From positions 22,670,501 to 22,734,500 of the forward strand of contig NC_088355.1 in assembly GCF_036884655.1 (NCBI RefSeq): a DNA stretch of 64,000 nucleotides, given 5' to 3'. The stretch is from Musa acuminata AAA Group (Eukaryota; Streptophyta; Magnoliopsida; Zingiberales; Musaceae). Below the pieces are notes generated by a model. The model was not told the origin of the DNA. It was given only the letters and a program-made list of their open reading frames with translations, and did not search any database. Below are positions 55,796 to 64,000 of this stretch, one piece after another (the stretch's first letter is position 1; every line of letters begins with the position of its first letter). A program made the translations under genes and the position numbers.

Positions 55796-58518
55796 TGTTG
55801 AATCTCGTATTTTGATGATGAAACTACTTGATATATGTTTATGATTTAATCTGCATTTTGAGTGACGCAGGATGCTTCGATCAGGATGAGATAATTAAAG
55901 CAGGAAAATCATGTTGTGCCGAAAGAACATGTCAGAAGATTGGACGTCGGGCCGGTGGATCGGTCGGCGTATCGACAGAAGGCTTCGGGCCGTGGACTCG
56001 GGCATCGGGCCAAGAAGAGCGGGTATTGTGCCAAGGATATCGGAGTTGCGGAGTCAACTGGCCGATTGGGCAATAGGCTGCACGAGAGGACGATGCGCCG
56101 AAGAATCGGACGAAGCGTCGAGGGACCAATGACATGTCGGACAACTTGGTTAATTGCTTAGGATTAATTGTCTCGATTGAAGTTTTGTTTTGTTGTGCAG
56201 GATTAACTATGATAACAATGAAGACATAAAGTGAAACAAAGTGTCGGAGTCAAGCGCGAAGGATTTGTTGCGAGTTCGAGAGTTCGACGGAAGTCCGAAG
56301 GTTCGTCGGGAATGCTACCGGAACTAGCCGAGAATGAGTTGGGAGCTTGCCGAAGGGTTTTTCGGAAGCTCGCCGGAAGGTTCGTTGGATGTTCACGGAG
56401 CTCGCCGAGAAAGAGCAGAGCTTGCCGACGAAGCTCGTTGGAACTCACTAAGATCAAATCGTGAAGTCTAGGAGCTTGCCGGGAGTCCGCAGAATGGTTT
56501 CCGAGAGTTCATCGGAAGACCGCCGGAAGTTTGCCGGAAGCTCGCTAGAAGAAGTCTTGACTTGCGGACTTTGTAATAGCTTAGAAAATGTCTTTAAATT
56601 CATAGTTAGCACGTTAATTAGGGTTAGGATTAGGTGTTAATCCTATAACCCAAGTAGGGGCCAATTAGGCCCAAGTTCGGGCTGGTTTGGACCAAGTTTG
56701 GAGCCAAACCAAGTGAGCTGGAATAGTGAAGAGGTGCCACCGCCAGGGTTGGAGGTAGCACCGCCCAGGCTATGTCTTGCTGTGAGGTTGGGAGGTGCAA
56801 CCGCCCCAGCCAGGAGGTGCAACCGCCAGGGCTGCGAGGCTGGGAGGTGCAACCGCCCCAGCCAAGAGGTGCAACCGCCCAGAGCTCAGTCTTCGAGCTA
56901 GACTGGGCGGTGCAACCTCCTCTGCCAAGAGGTAGCACCGCCAGAGCTAAAGTTTCGAGCTCTGCCAGGCGATGCAACCACCGAGCTCAGTCTTCGAGCT
57001 CTGGCAGAGAGGTGCATCAGCCTGAGCTCAGTCTCGAGCTTTGCCAGGTGATGCAATCACCAAGCTCAGTCTTCGAGCTCTAGCAGAGAGGTGCATCAGC
57101 CTGAGCTCAGTTTCGAGCTCTGCCAGGTGATGCAACCACCGAGCTCAGTTTCGAGCTCTGCCAGGTGATGCAACCACCGAGCTCAGTCTTCGAGCTCTGC
57201 CAGGTGATGCAACCATCGAGCTCAGTCTTCGAGCTCTGGCAGAGAATAGCAATCGCCTGAGCTCAGTCTTCGAGCTCTGCCAGGCGGTGCCACCTCTCCA
57301 GTCAAGAGGTGCAACCGCCTGATCCCAGAATTCTGGGATTTGATCGATTTGATCGTTTTGAGCTCGAATTTTGAACTGGGTTGGGGCCTATAAATACCCC
57401 ACCCATTCAGCACTGAAAAGATACAGACCTACACCGAAATCTTGATCTTTTCTGTGATTCTAAGAGCTCAAAAAGTGTTGTAAAGCCTTTAAGTCTCCTC
57501 CTTCTGTTCTTCAAGTTTTCAATTGTAAAGTGAGGAGAGAAAGGTCTGTAAAGGTTGTCTCCTAAGCCTGTCAAAAGGAGAGAAACTGTAAAAGGGCAGT
57601 TAGCCTTCGCCCATTGAAGGAAGGCACCTAGTTGACGTCGGCAACCTCGTCGGTGGAGGAAGCCAAAAGTGGAGTAGGTCAAGGCTGACCGAACCACTCT
57701 AAATCTCTGGTTTGCGTTTATTTTCGAGCACTTTATCATTACTGCAAACCTCCTTCATTGCTACTGCTCTCTGCGCTTTCATGAACAAGTTCTAAGTGCT
57801 GTTCTTCCGAATCTGCATTCATACGTAAATTCGTATTTTCATACATTACTGTTTACGTTTACGTTTGATTCTGCAGAACTGTCTTCCGTGCTTTTACGAA
57901 CGAGCTTCTTTGCAGTTTACACTTACATTTTGATCCTATTGATAACTGAAAACTTTCCTCTACGATTTTACGAACGAGTTTTAGCATTTAGACGTAAAAC
58001 TGCATTCAGACGTAAATCGGCTTTCCTTGCTCAATCATCAGATTTCAGTTCACGTTTACGTCTTGATTTCAACTGCATACTGCCTTCTGCGAGTATACAA
58101 ACAAGTTTCAAAGTTTAGACGTAAATCTACGTCTAGACGTAAAACTGCGTTTAGACGTAAATCTGCGTTTAGACGTAAATCTGAGTTTAAGACGTAAATC
58201 TGAGTTTAGACTTAAATCTGCGTTTAGACGTAAAACTGCGTTTAGACGTAAATCTGCGTTTAGACGTAAATCTGCGTTTAGACGTAAAACTGCATTTAGA
58301 CGTAAATCTGAGTTTAGACGTAAACTGCACTTAGACGCAAAACTGCGCTTAGACGCAATCTGCGCTTAGACGCAAACTGCACTTAGATACAAACTGAGAA
58401 TTTGCTTTTGCATCATAATAGTTTTTGAACGAACGCAGCTTTTGGTTTTTAATCGCTGTAAGATTTCCGCTGCACTAATTCACCCCCCCCCCCCCTCTTA
58501 GTGCTCTCGATCCTAACA
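55796..58518 (+). mobile_element. 5' LTR of S3 (2723 bp)
   Basis: It runs from TGTTGAATCTCG to CTCGATCCTAACA. In order: a CpG-rich block absent from S1/S2 (55867-56196), a GC-rich array (ggtgcaaccgcc...gagctcagtcttcgagctctgcca units, 56730-57310), TATA at 57387-57396, 18-bp repeats of tttagacgtaaatctgcg (58100-58390), and 13 C before the end. It is about 600 bp longer than the S1/S2 LTRs. Confidence 0.9.
57387..57396 (+). promoter_or_regulatory. TATA box of the S3 LTR promoter
   Basis: CCTATAAATACCCC is followed about 30 bp later by cactgaaaagata, a plausible transcript start region. The same box lies at 63797-63806 in the 3' LTR, and on minus in S1 and S2. Confidence 0.7.
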
Positions 58519-58520
58519 AT

Positions 58521-58532
58521 TGGTATCAGAGC
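58521..58532 (+). other. Primer-binding site of S3
   Basis: TGGTATCAGAGC begins three bases after CTAACA (58513-58518); identical to the S2 site. Confidence 0.9.
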
Positions 58533-58568
58533 GGGGTATTTCTCATTTCGGATTTACACCCGAGAGAA

Positions 58569-59567
58569 ATGACTTTTCAAGAGGGCTGTTCGATCTTTCG
58601 TCCACCGTTCTTTAACGGATTGGACTACACTTATTGGAAAACTCGAATGAGAGTTTTCTTAATTTCTCTAAATCTGGATTTATGGAATATCATTGAAAAC
58701 GGTTTTCAACTTCCCTCCAAACCGATGAACGAATGGTCGGTTTTGGAGAAGAAGAATTTTTCTTTAAACGCAAAAGCTATGAATGCCTTATTTTGCGCAT
58801 TGGACAAAAATGAGTTCAATCGGATTTCTACGTGTGAAACGTCTTTCGATATTTGGCGCACTCTTGAAATCACGCACGAGGGAACTAGTAGAGTCAAAGA
58901 CTCGAAAGTTAATATTCTACTGCTTGATTTCGAGCTTTTTCATATGAAACCAAGCGAAACCGTTGTTGACATGTACACCCGTTTTACGGATGTCGTCAAT
59001 GGTTTAAAATCACTTGGTAAAAGCTTTTCGGATTTTGAACTCGTTAACAAAGTTTTGCGCTCACTTTCTAAAACTTGGGATTCAAAAGTAACTGCTATTC
59101 AAGAATCGAAAAACTTGAACCATTTTCCACTTGAAGAACTAATTGGTTCATTGATCACATATGAAATGACGTGCAATGCACGTGAAGAACTTGAGAACCA
59201 CCTTCCAAAGAACAGGAAGGATTTGGAACTCTGGACAAATGAATGCCACTTGAGCGATGACTCAAGTGATGAGGACAATGATGAACAAACCAACCTTCCA
59301 AAGAATAGGAAGGATTTGGGACATAGAACATTTGAAGACCACTCGAGCATAAGCTCAAGTGATGGTGAACTTAAAATGAAACGAAAATTAAAAAGCAAAA
59401 AGAATGGAACTACTTGCTTTAAACGTAAGAAGAAGAACAAAAATTGGGATGAATCGAGCTCCTCCGAAGAAGAGAAAGTCAACAAAAGCAAGGCGGCAAA
59501 CTACGCCTTAACAGCCTACAATGATGAGGTAATCGAAATCCCCCTAATTTACTTCGAAATTACATGA
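58569..59567 (+). CDS. S3 gag-like protein, copia UBN2 type, without zinc knuckle
   Basis: An intact 332-codon frame, 37 bp after the primer site, starting MTFQEGCSIFRPPFFNGLDY. The gag core matches S2: YTYWKTRMRVFLISLNLDLW, ALDKNEFNRISTCE, THEGTSRVKDSKV, MYTRFTDVVNGLKSLGKSF, VLRSLSKTWDSKV and FPLEELIGSLITYEMTC. After residue 210 comes an acidic/basic tail with a partial internal repeat (NLPKNRKDLG echoing HLPKNRKDLE), Ser/Asp runs, a KMKRKLKSKKN basic stretch and SSSSEEEKVNKSKAANYAL. The CCHC knuckle present in S2 (CYECKKPGHY) is missing. It would be expected to assemble into particles; RNA binding could use the basic tail. The stop is followed by no further coding region. Confidence 0.85.
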   Translation: MTFQEGCSIFRPPFFNGLDYTYWKTRMRVFLISLNLDLWNIIENGFQLPSKPMNEWSVLEKKNFSLNAKAMNALFCALDKNEFNRISTCETSFDIWRTLEITHEGTSRVKDSKVNILLLDFELFHMKPSETVVDMYTRFTDVVNGLKSLGKSFSDFELVNKVLRSLSKTWDSKVTAIQESKNLNHFPLEELIGSLITYEMTCNAREELENHLPKNRKDLELWTNECHLSDDSSDEDNDEQTNLPKNRKDLGHRTFEDHSSISSSDGELKMKRKLKSKKNGTTCFKRKKKNKNWDESSSSEEEKVNKSKAANYALTAYNDEVIEIPLIYFEIT

Positions 59568-62191
59568 TGCTTTTCATGATGCACTTTTCTTTTTCTTTAA
59601 ATTTTGTTGAAAATTATATTTTTAATAATTTAACAATGAAAATGCAAAAATATGATCATGCTTGTAATCTTGAAAATGATAATGAAAATTGCATGTCTTA
59701 TGTTAATGCAAGATAGAAATCTAATGATTTTACACCTAGTGAGATTAATCTTATGTGCTTGAGAAGCAAGAATGTATATTTTGATGATTTTCATATTGCT
59801 TTTCAATGACGATACATGGCTTTTGTCTGGAAGGCTTGATATTTTTCATTGTCTTTGTTTATTAAATATAATGTATGGTTTTGACATAAGAATAAAGATT
59901 TGAGCATGCTATTATAAAGTCAATCATAAATTAAAATTAAAGAAGTTTTAGGCATTTATAAGAATCATTCAAAATTATCTTCAATGAAACCTTGCTTAAT
60001 GTTGCAATGAAAATATTAAAGTTATACTTGATGATTTCAGATTTGACAAATGCTACACTTTAAATATGAATCATTCTTCAATTAGATTAAATGCTTCAAT
60101 CATTTTTCTAACTCTAGAGTTCTCGATTTTGGTGAAATACAAGTGATAAATTCATTTATGATATCTTGTAAATCACTTGAATTATGAATGAGTTTTTCTT
60201 TTTTATGATGTGTTAAAAGAATCACTTAAAAAGAAAATGTTTTTCCCATTTTATCGAGATTAATGATTTCATGATATTATGTGAATCTCGAAACTAATTT
60301 TGATGAAATAGTAATAACGTTATTCATGTTATGAATCTTAAAAATGATAATATGCTTCATGTGATAATATGAATACATGAAACACTTATGATATTCTGTG
60401 TATTCATAAAATATTTATCTCATCATCCAATAACTCTTCTTGATATTCCTTATGAGATGAAATGAAATAATGCATGAAATACAAATGAGGAGTTAATGAT
60501 CATGCATAATAGGATGTAATGAATTCTAGATACCATCGTTTGAATATCTATGATCATGCTGCCAAAATGATGTATCATGAATGCTTGAATATCATGTTTG
60601 ATATGCTCATGATGATGATTGATTTTTCGGTATCATGCATAAATTTTTTGAAATGTAATGTTAATAAATTTGTGCATTGAAACTATAATGATGCACAAAT
60701 AAGAATGATTACTTACCTTTGTCATGATTTAGAAATTGATGTAAAGGGTTTTTCCCTTGTTGACAATGACAAAGGGGGAGATAGCTAGCTTGTACAAGTC
60801 AAGAAGATGAAAAAACTTGATTGCTAGCTTGCCTATCTCAAGAGGCAAAAATGCTAACTTGCACATCTAGCAAAACTTGACAAATTTGCATATATCAAGA
60901 AGCAAGAGTTGCTTTCTTGAACATCTCAAAATTGCTAGCTTGCGGGCCTTAAAATGTACAAATTTTTTGCTAGCTTGTATATGGTAAACCTGCTATCATA
61001 CTATCATGATGATGAGTATGTCTTATCTTTATGATTGAATTTGAAAAACAATGGCAAAAATACGTCTTAATGATTGAACGTGTTAAAATTATTTTTCGAA
61101 CCTTCTTGATTGAATGATTGAATCACTTGACTGGCATAATGATTTTACACAATTACATGTTGAAAATTATGTGCTTGAATACAAAACTTCCATGATAACA
61201 AGCATGCTTTACCTTCATAATTGTAATTGAATATCTATAGCAAAACCTTGTTCGAATGGAAGAAAGACTCAAATTTCATTTTCGGATTCTCTTGAGTCTA
61301 ACATATCAAGTTCACTCTCTTCCAAACTTAACAAGCATATGCCATATCAAGTTTAGTTCATATCATTGATTTTTGACATATGTAATTGACTAGCAAATAC
61401 ATCTCTCATACACACATCATGTGAAAAATATTTTTTGAGAAATGGATTTGATGAATATGGATGAAAGTGTTTTTACTTGCAAGGATTTATTTCACATACA
61501 TAACAACAAGCACTTATGCTTAAAATTTGCTTATATCGTTCTCCGTTTTGTTGATGACAAAGGGGGAGAAATATATGAATTGATGCTATGAACACTGATG
61601 CTAGGCTTGCATCATCAAGAGATATATGAATTGATATGATTGCCATATTTGCAATACTTGCATCATTAAGAGATATATGAATTGATGCTATGATTGCCAA
61701 ACTTGTATTATGCCATGTTTTCATCATGCGTTAAGATATCAAGAACTTGTATCGTAATTTTACGCGTTGATATCCTACCATGTGATGAAATGCTATAATT
61801 GATAAACACTTGAAATGTTTGCATTATGATATCAAAAGCCTACATCGCAATTTTTCATGTTGGTATTTGATATTAGCAAACTTGCATGATGATAAAACTT
61901 GATATTATGATTTTCATGCAATGAGTTGAACCAATATCACACACACTTGATTGTAGTACTTCTCCTTTTTGTTGATGACAAAGGGGGAGAAGTATGTTGA
62001 TGACATGACATGTGATGCATAAGTTTATGCATAAGTTCATGTTGACGTGTTGCAAGTATTCATGATGAATATTGCAATGACTTGAATTCAGTTTGAATTC
62101 AAGGTTCTATCAATATGGCATATTGATAGGGGGAGTTTGTTTAAATTCCGGGAGTTAAGTTTAACTCCGTCATCAAGTGATTGTCATCATC
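59568..62191 (+). other. Non-coding AT-rich internal region of S3 with repeated PPT-like motifs
   Basis: There are no open frames with pol similarity in 2.6 kb. The text is rich in atgat and cttgcat words. Four copies of the AGGGGGAG core occur before the final PPT: about 60771-60780, 61559-61570, 61980-61991 and 62127-62135, three of them in a tgacaaagggggaga context. Multi-copy PPTs upstream of the 3' LTR are a known Sirevirus trait. The segments between them resemble each other (gcatcat..agatatatgaattgatgctatg). Confidence 0.8.
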
Positions 62192-62205
62192 AAAAAGGGG
62201 GAGAT
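62192..62205 (+). other. Polypurine tract of S3
   Basis: AAAAAGGGGGAGAT directly precedes the 3' LTR. Confidence 0.9.
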
Positions 62206-64000
62206 TGTTGAATCTCGTATTTTGATGATGAAACTACTTGATATATGTTTATGATTTAATCTATGTTTTGAGTGATGCAGGATGCTTCGATCAGGATAAG
62301 ATAATTAAAGCAGGAAAATCATGTTGTTCCGAAAGAACATGTCAGAAGATTGGACGTCGGGCCGGTGGATCGGTCGGCGTATCGACAGAAGGCTTCGGGC
62401 CGTGGACTCGGGCATCGGGCCAAGAAGAGCGGGTATTGTGCCAAGGATATCGGAGTTGCGGAGTCAACTGGCCGATTGGGCAATAGGCTGCACGAGAGGA
62501 CGATGCGCCGAAGAATCGGACGAAGCGTCGAGGGACCAATGACATGTCGGACAACTTGGTTAATTGCTTAGGATTAATTGTCTCGATTGAAGTTTTGTTT
62601 TGTTGTGTAAGATTAACTATGATAACAATGAAGACATAAAGTGAAACAAAGTGTCGGAGTCAAGCGCGAAGGATTTGTTGCGAGTTCGAGAGTTCGACGG
62701 AAGTCCGAAGGTTCGTCGGGAATGCTACCGGAACTAGCCGAGAATGAGTTGGGAGCTTGCCGAAGGGTTTTTCGGAAGCTCGCCGGAAGGTTCGTTGGAA
62801 GTTCACGGAGCTCGCCGAGAAAGAGCAGAGCTTGCCGACGAAGCTCGTTGGAACTCGCTAAGATCAAATCGTGAAGTCTAGGAGCTTGCCGGGAGTCCGC
62901 AGAATGGTTTCCGAGAGTTCATCGGAAGACCGCCGGAAGTTTGCCGGAAGCTCGCTAGAAGAAGTCTTGACTTGCGGACTTTGTAATAGCTTAGAAAATG
63001 TCTTTAAATTCATAGTTAGCACGTTAATTAGGGTTAGGATTAGGTGTTAATCCTATAACCCAAGTAGGGGCCAATTAGGCCCAAGTTCGGGCTGGTTTGG
63101 ACCAAGTTTGGAGCCAAACCAAGTGAGCTGGAATAGTGAAGAGGTGCCACCGCCAGGGTTGGAGGTAGCACCGCCCAGGCTATGTCTTGCTGTGAGGTTG
63201 GGAGGTGCAACCGCCCCAGCCAGGAGGTGCAACCGCCAGGGCTGCGAGGCTGGGAGGTGCAACCGCCCCAGCCAAGAGGTGCAACCGCCCAGAGCTCAGT
63301 CTTCGAGCTAGACTGGGCGGTGCAACCTCCTCTGCCAAGAGGTAGCACCGCCAGAGCTCAAGTTTCGAGCTCTGCCAGGCGATGCAACCACCGAGCTCAG
63401 TCTTCGAGCTCTGGCAGAGAGGTGCATCAGCCTGAGCTCAGTCTCGAGCTTTGCCAGGTGATGCAATCACCAAGCTCAGTCTTCGAGCTCTGGCAGAGAG
63501 GTGCATCAGCCTGAGCTCAGTTTCGAGCTCTGCCAGGTGATGCAACCACCGAGCTCAGTTTCGAGCTCTGCCAGGTGATGCAACCACCGAGCTCAGTCTT
63601 CGAGCTCTGCCAGGTGATGCAACCATCGAGCTCAGTCTTCGAGCTCTGGCAGAGAAGAGCAATCGCTTGAGCTCAGTCTTCGAGCTCTGCCAGGCGGTGC
63701 CACCTCTCCAGTCAAGAGGTGCAACCGCCTGATCCCAGAATTCTGGGATTTGATCGATTTGATCGTTTTGAGCTCGAATTTTGAACTGGGTTGGGGCCTA
63801 TAAATACCCCACCCATTCAGCACTGAAAAGATACAGACCTACACCGAAATCTTGATCTTTTCTATGATTCTAAGAGCTCAAAAAGTGTTGTAAAGCCTTT
63901 AAGTCTCCTCCTTCTGTTCTTCAAGTTTTCAATTGTAAAGTGAGGAGAGAAAGGTCTGTAAAGGTTGTCTCCTAAGCCTGTCAAAAGGAGAGAAACTGTA
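62206..64000 (+). mobile_element. 3' LTR of S3, first 1795 bp
   Basis: It starts TGTTGAATCTCG and corresponds base for base to 55796-57590. It includes the CpG-rich block, the GC-rich array (63140-63730) and the TATA box. The window ends in it. Confidence 0.9.

Larger units (their letters stand above)
55796..64000 (+). mobile_element. Element S3: young, gag-only Sirevirus derivative
   Basis: 5' LTR (55796-58518), tRNA-Met primer site, one gag-like frame, 2.6 kb of non-coding AT-rich DNA with repeated PPT motifs, then 3' LTR (from 62206, cut by the window end). No PR, integrase, RT or RNase H motif is present. Over the 1795 bp available in both, the LTRs align with no gap (constant offset 6410) and about 15 mismatches. 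It is inserted in S1 in the opposite orientation. LTR ends, PBS and gag type match S1/S2. Confidence 0.85.

Noticed and set aside
55828..56161. Open frames over the CpG-rich block of S3 as a captured host gene
   Set aside because: Frames are short and overlapping on both strands, and no domain is recognised. Kept as a cassette of unknown origin, not a gene.
58521..58532. tRNA-Met gene
   Set aside because: Only the 12-nt primer-binding complement is present here and at the other PBS sites; no tRNA cloverleaf is seen.
1..64000. Endogenous pararetrovirus or other integrated plant virus
   Set aside because: No movement protein, coat or caulimovirid RT order; every RT here has an LTR-element or LINE context.

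Overview
The window is a gene-poor, repeat-saturated stretch of a plant nuclear genome. All of the recognisable coding sequence belongs to retroelements: Ty3/gypsy chromoviruses with C-terminal chromodomains, Ty1/copia Sireviruses (SIRE/Maximus type) and an L1-type LINE. Primer-binding sites match plant initiator tRNA-Met. I found no host gene, rRNA, tRNA or CRISPR array. The long Tekay/Del-like LTRs and the Sireviruses suggest a monocot; a Zingiberales source (banana/ginger group) is only an impression from memory.

Layout. 1-3193: the 3' end (chromodomain, PPT, LTR) of a plus-strand Tekay-like element, 'T0', inserted in the gag-PR of a minus-strand small chromovirus, 'U' (3194-6462). 6638-7253: a LINE 3' fragment on plus. 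7254-14783: a second minus-strand copy of the U family, 'R1', split by a plus-strand member of the same family, 'V' (7966-12972, preceded by an extra LTR at 7517-7952). 14784-15230: a truncated LINE 3' end. 15231-37006: a larger minus-strand LINE split by two long-LTR gypsy elements, T1 (16722-27404, TSD TGAGT) and T2 (28758-35667, TSD GTTCC). The LINE's 5' part, carrying the endonuclease, is inverted (about 35850-37006), as expected from twin priming.

37007-64000 is a Sirevirus nest. S1 (minus; 3' LTR 37007-39129) entered the LINE endonuclease. S2 (minus; 39937-53808, TSD ATTTG) entered S1. A solo gypsy LTR, T3 (40279-44426, TSD AGTTT), sits in the 3' LTR of S2. S3 (plus; 55796 to beyond the window) entered the S1 integrase region. 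S3 is the youngest: its two LTRs align without gaps over 1795 bp, with about 15 mismatches by eye. It encodes only a gag-like protein.

How they work together: nothing here looks like a functioning cellular pathway. S2 is a full-length Sirevirus wrecked by a few stops and one frameshift. S3 (gag only) and T2 (gag plus a PR-to-chromodomain deletion) look like non-autonomous derivatives that would need enzymes from relatives elsewhere. Relative ages follow the nesting: U/R1 and LINE oldest; T1, T2, S1 and V younger; S2 and S3 younger still; T3 younger than S2. I see no clear undescribed system. The best leads are the gag-only Sirevirus S3 with a CpG-rich LTR cassette, the mosaic ends of the T2 LTR pair, the 1.6-kb pyrimidine tract with repeated hairpins in the T1/T3 LTRs, and the twin-primed LINE.
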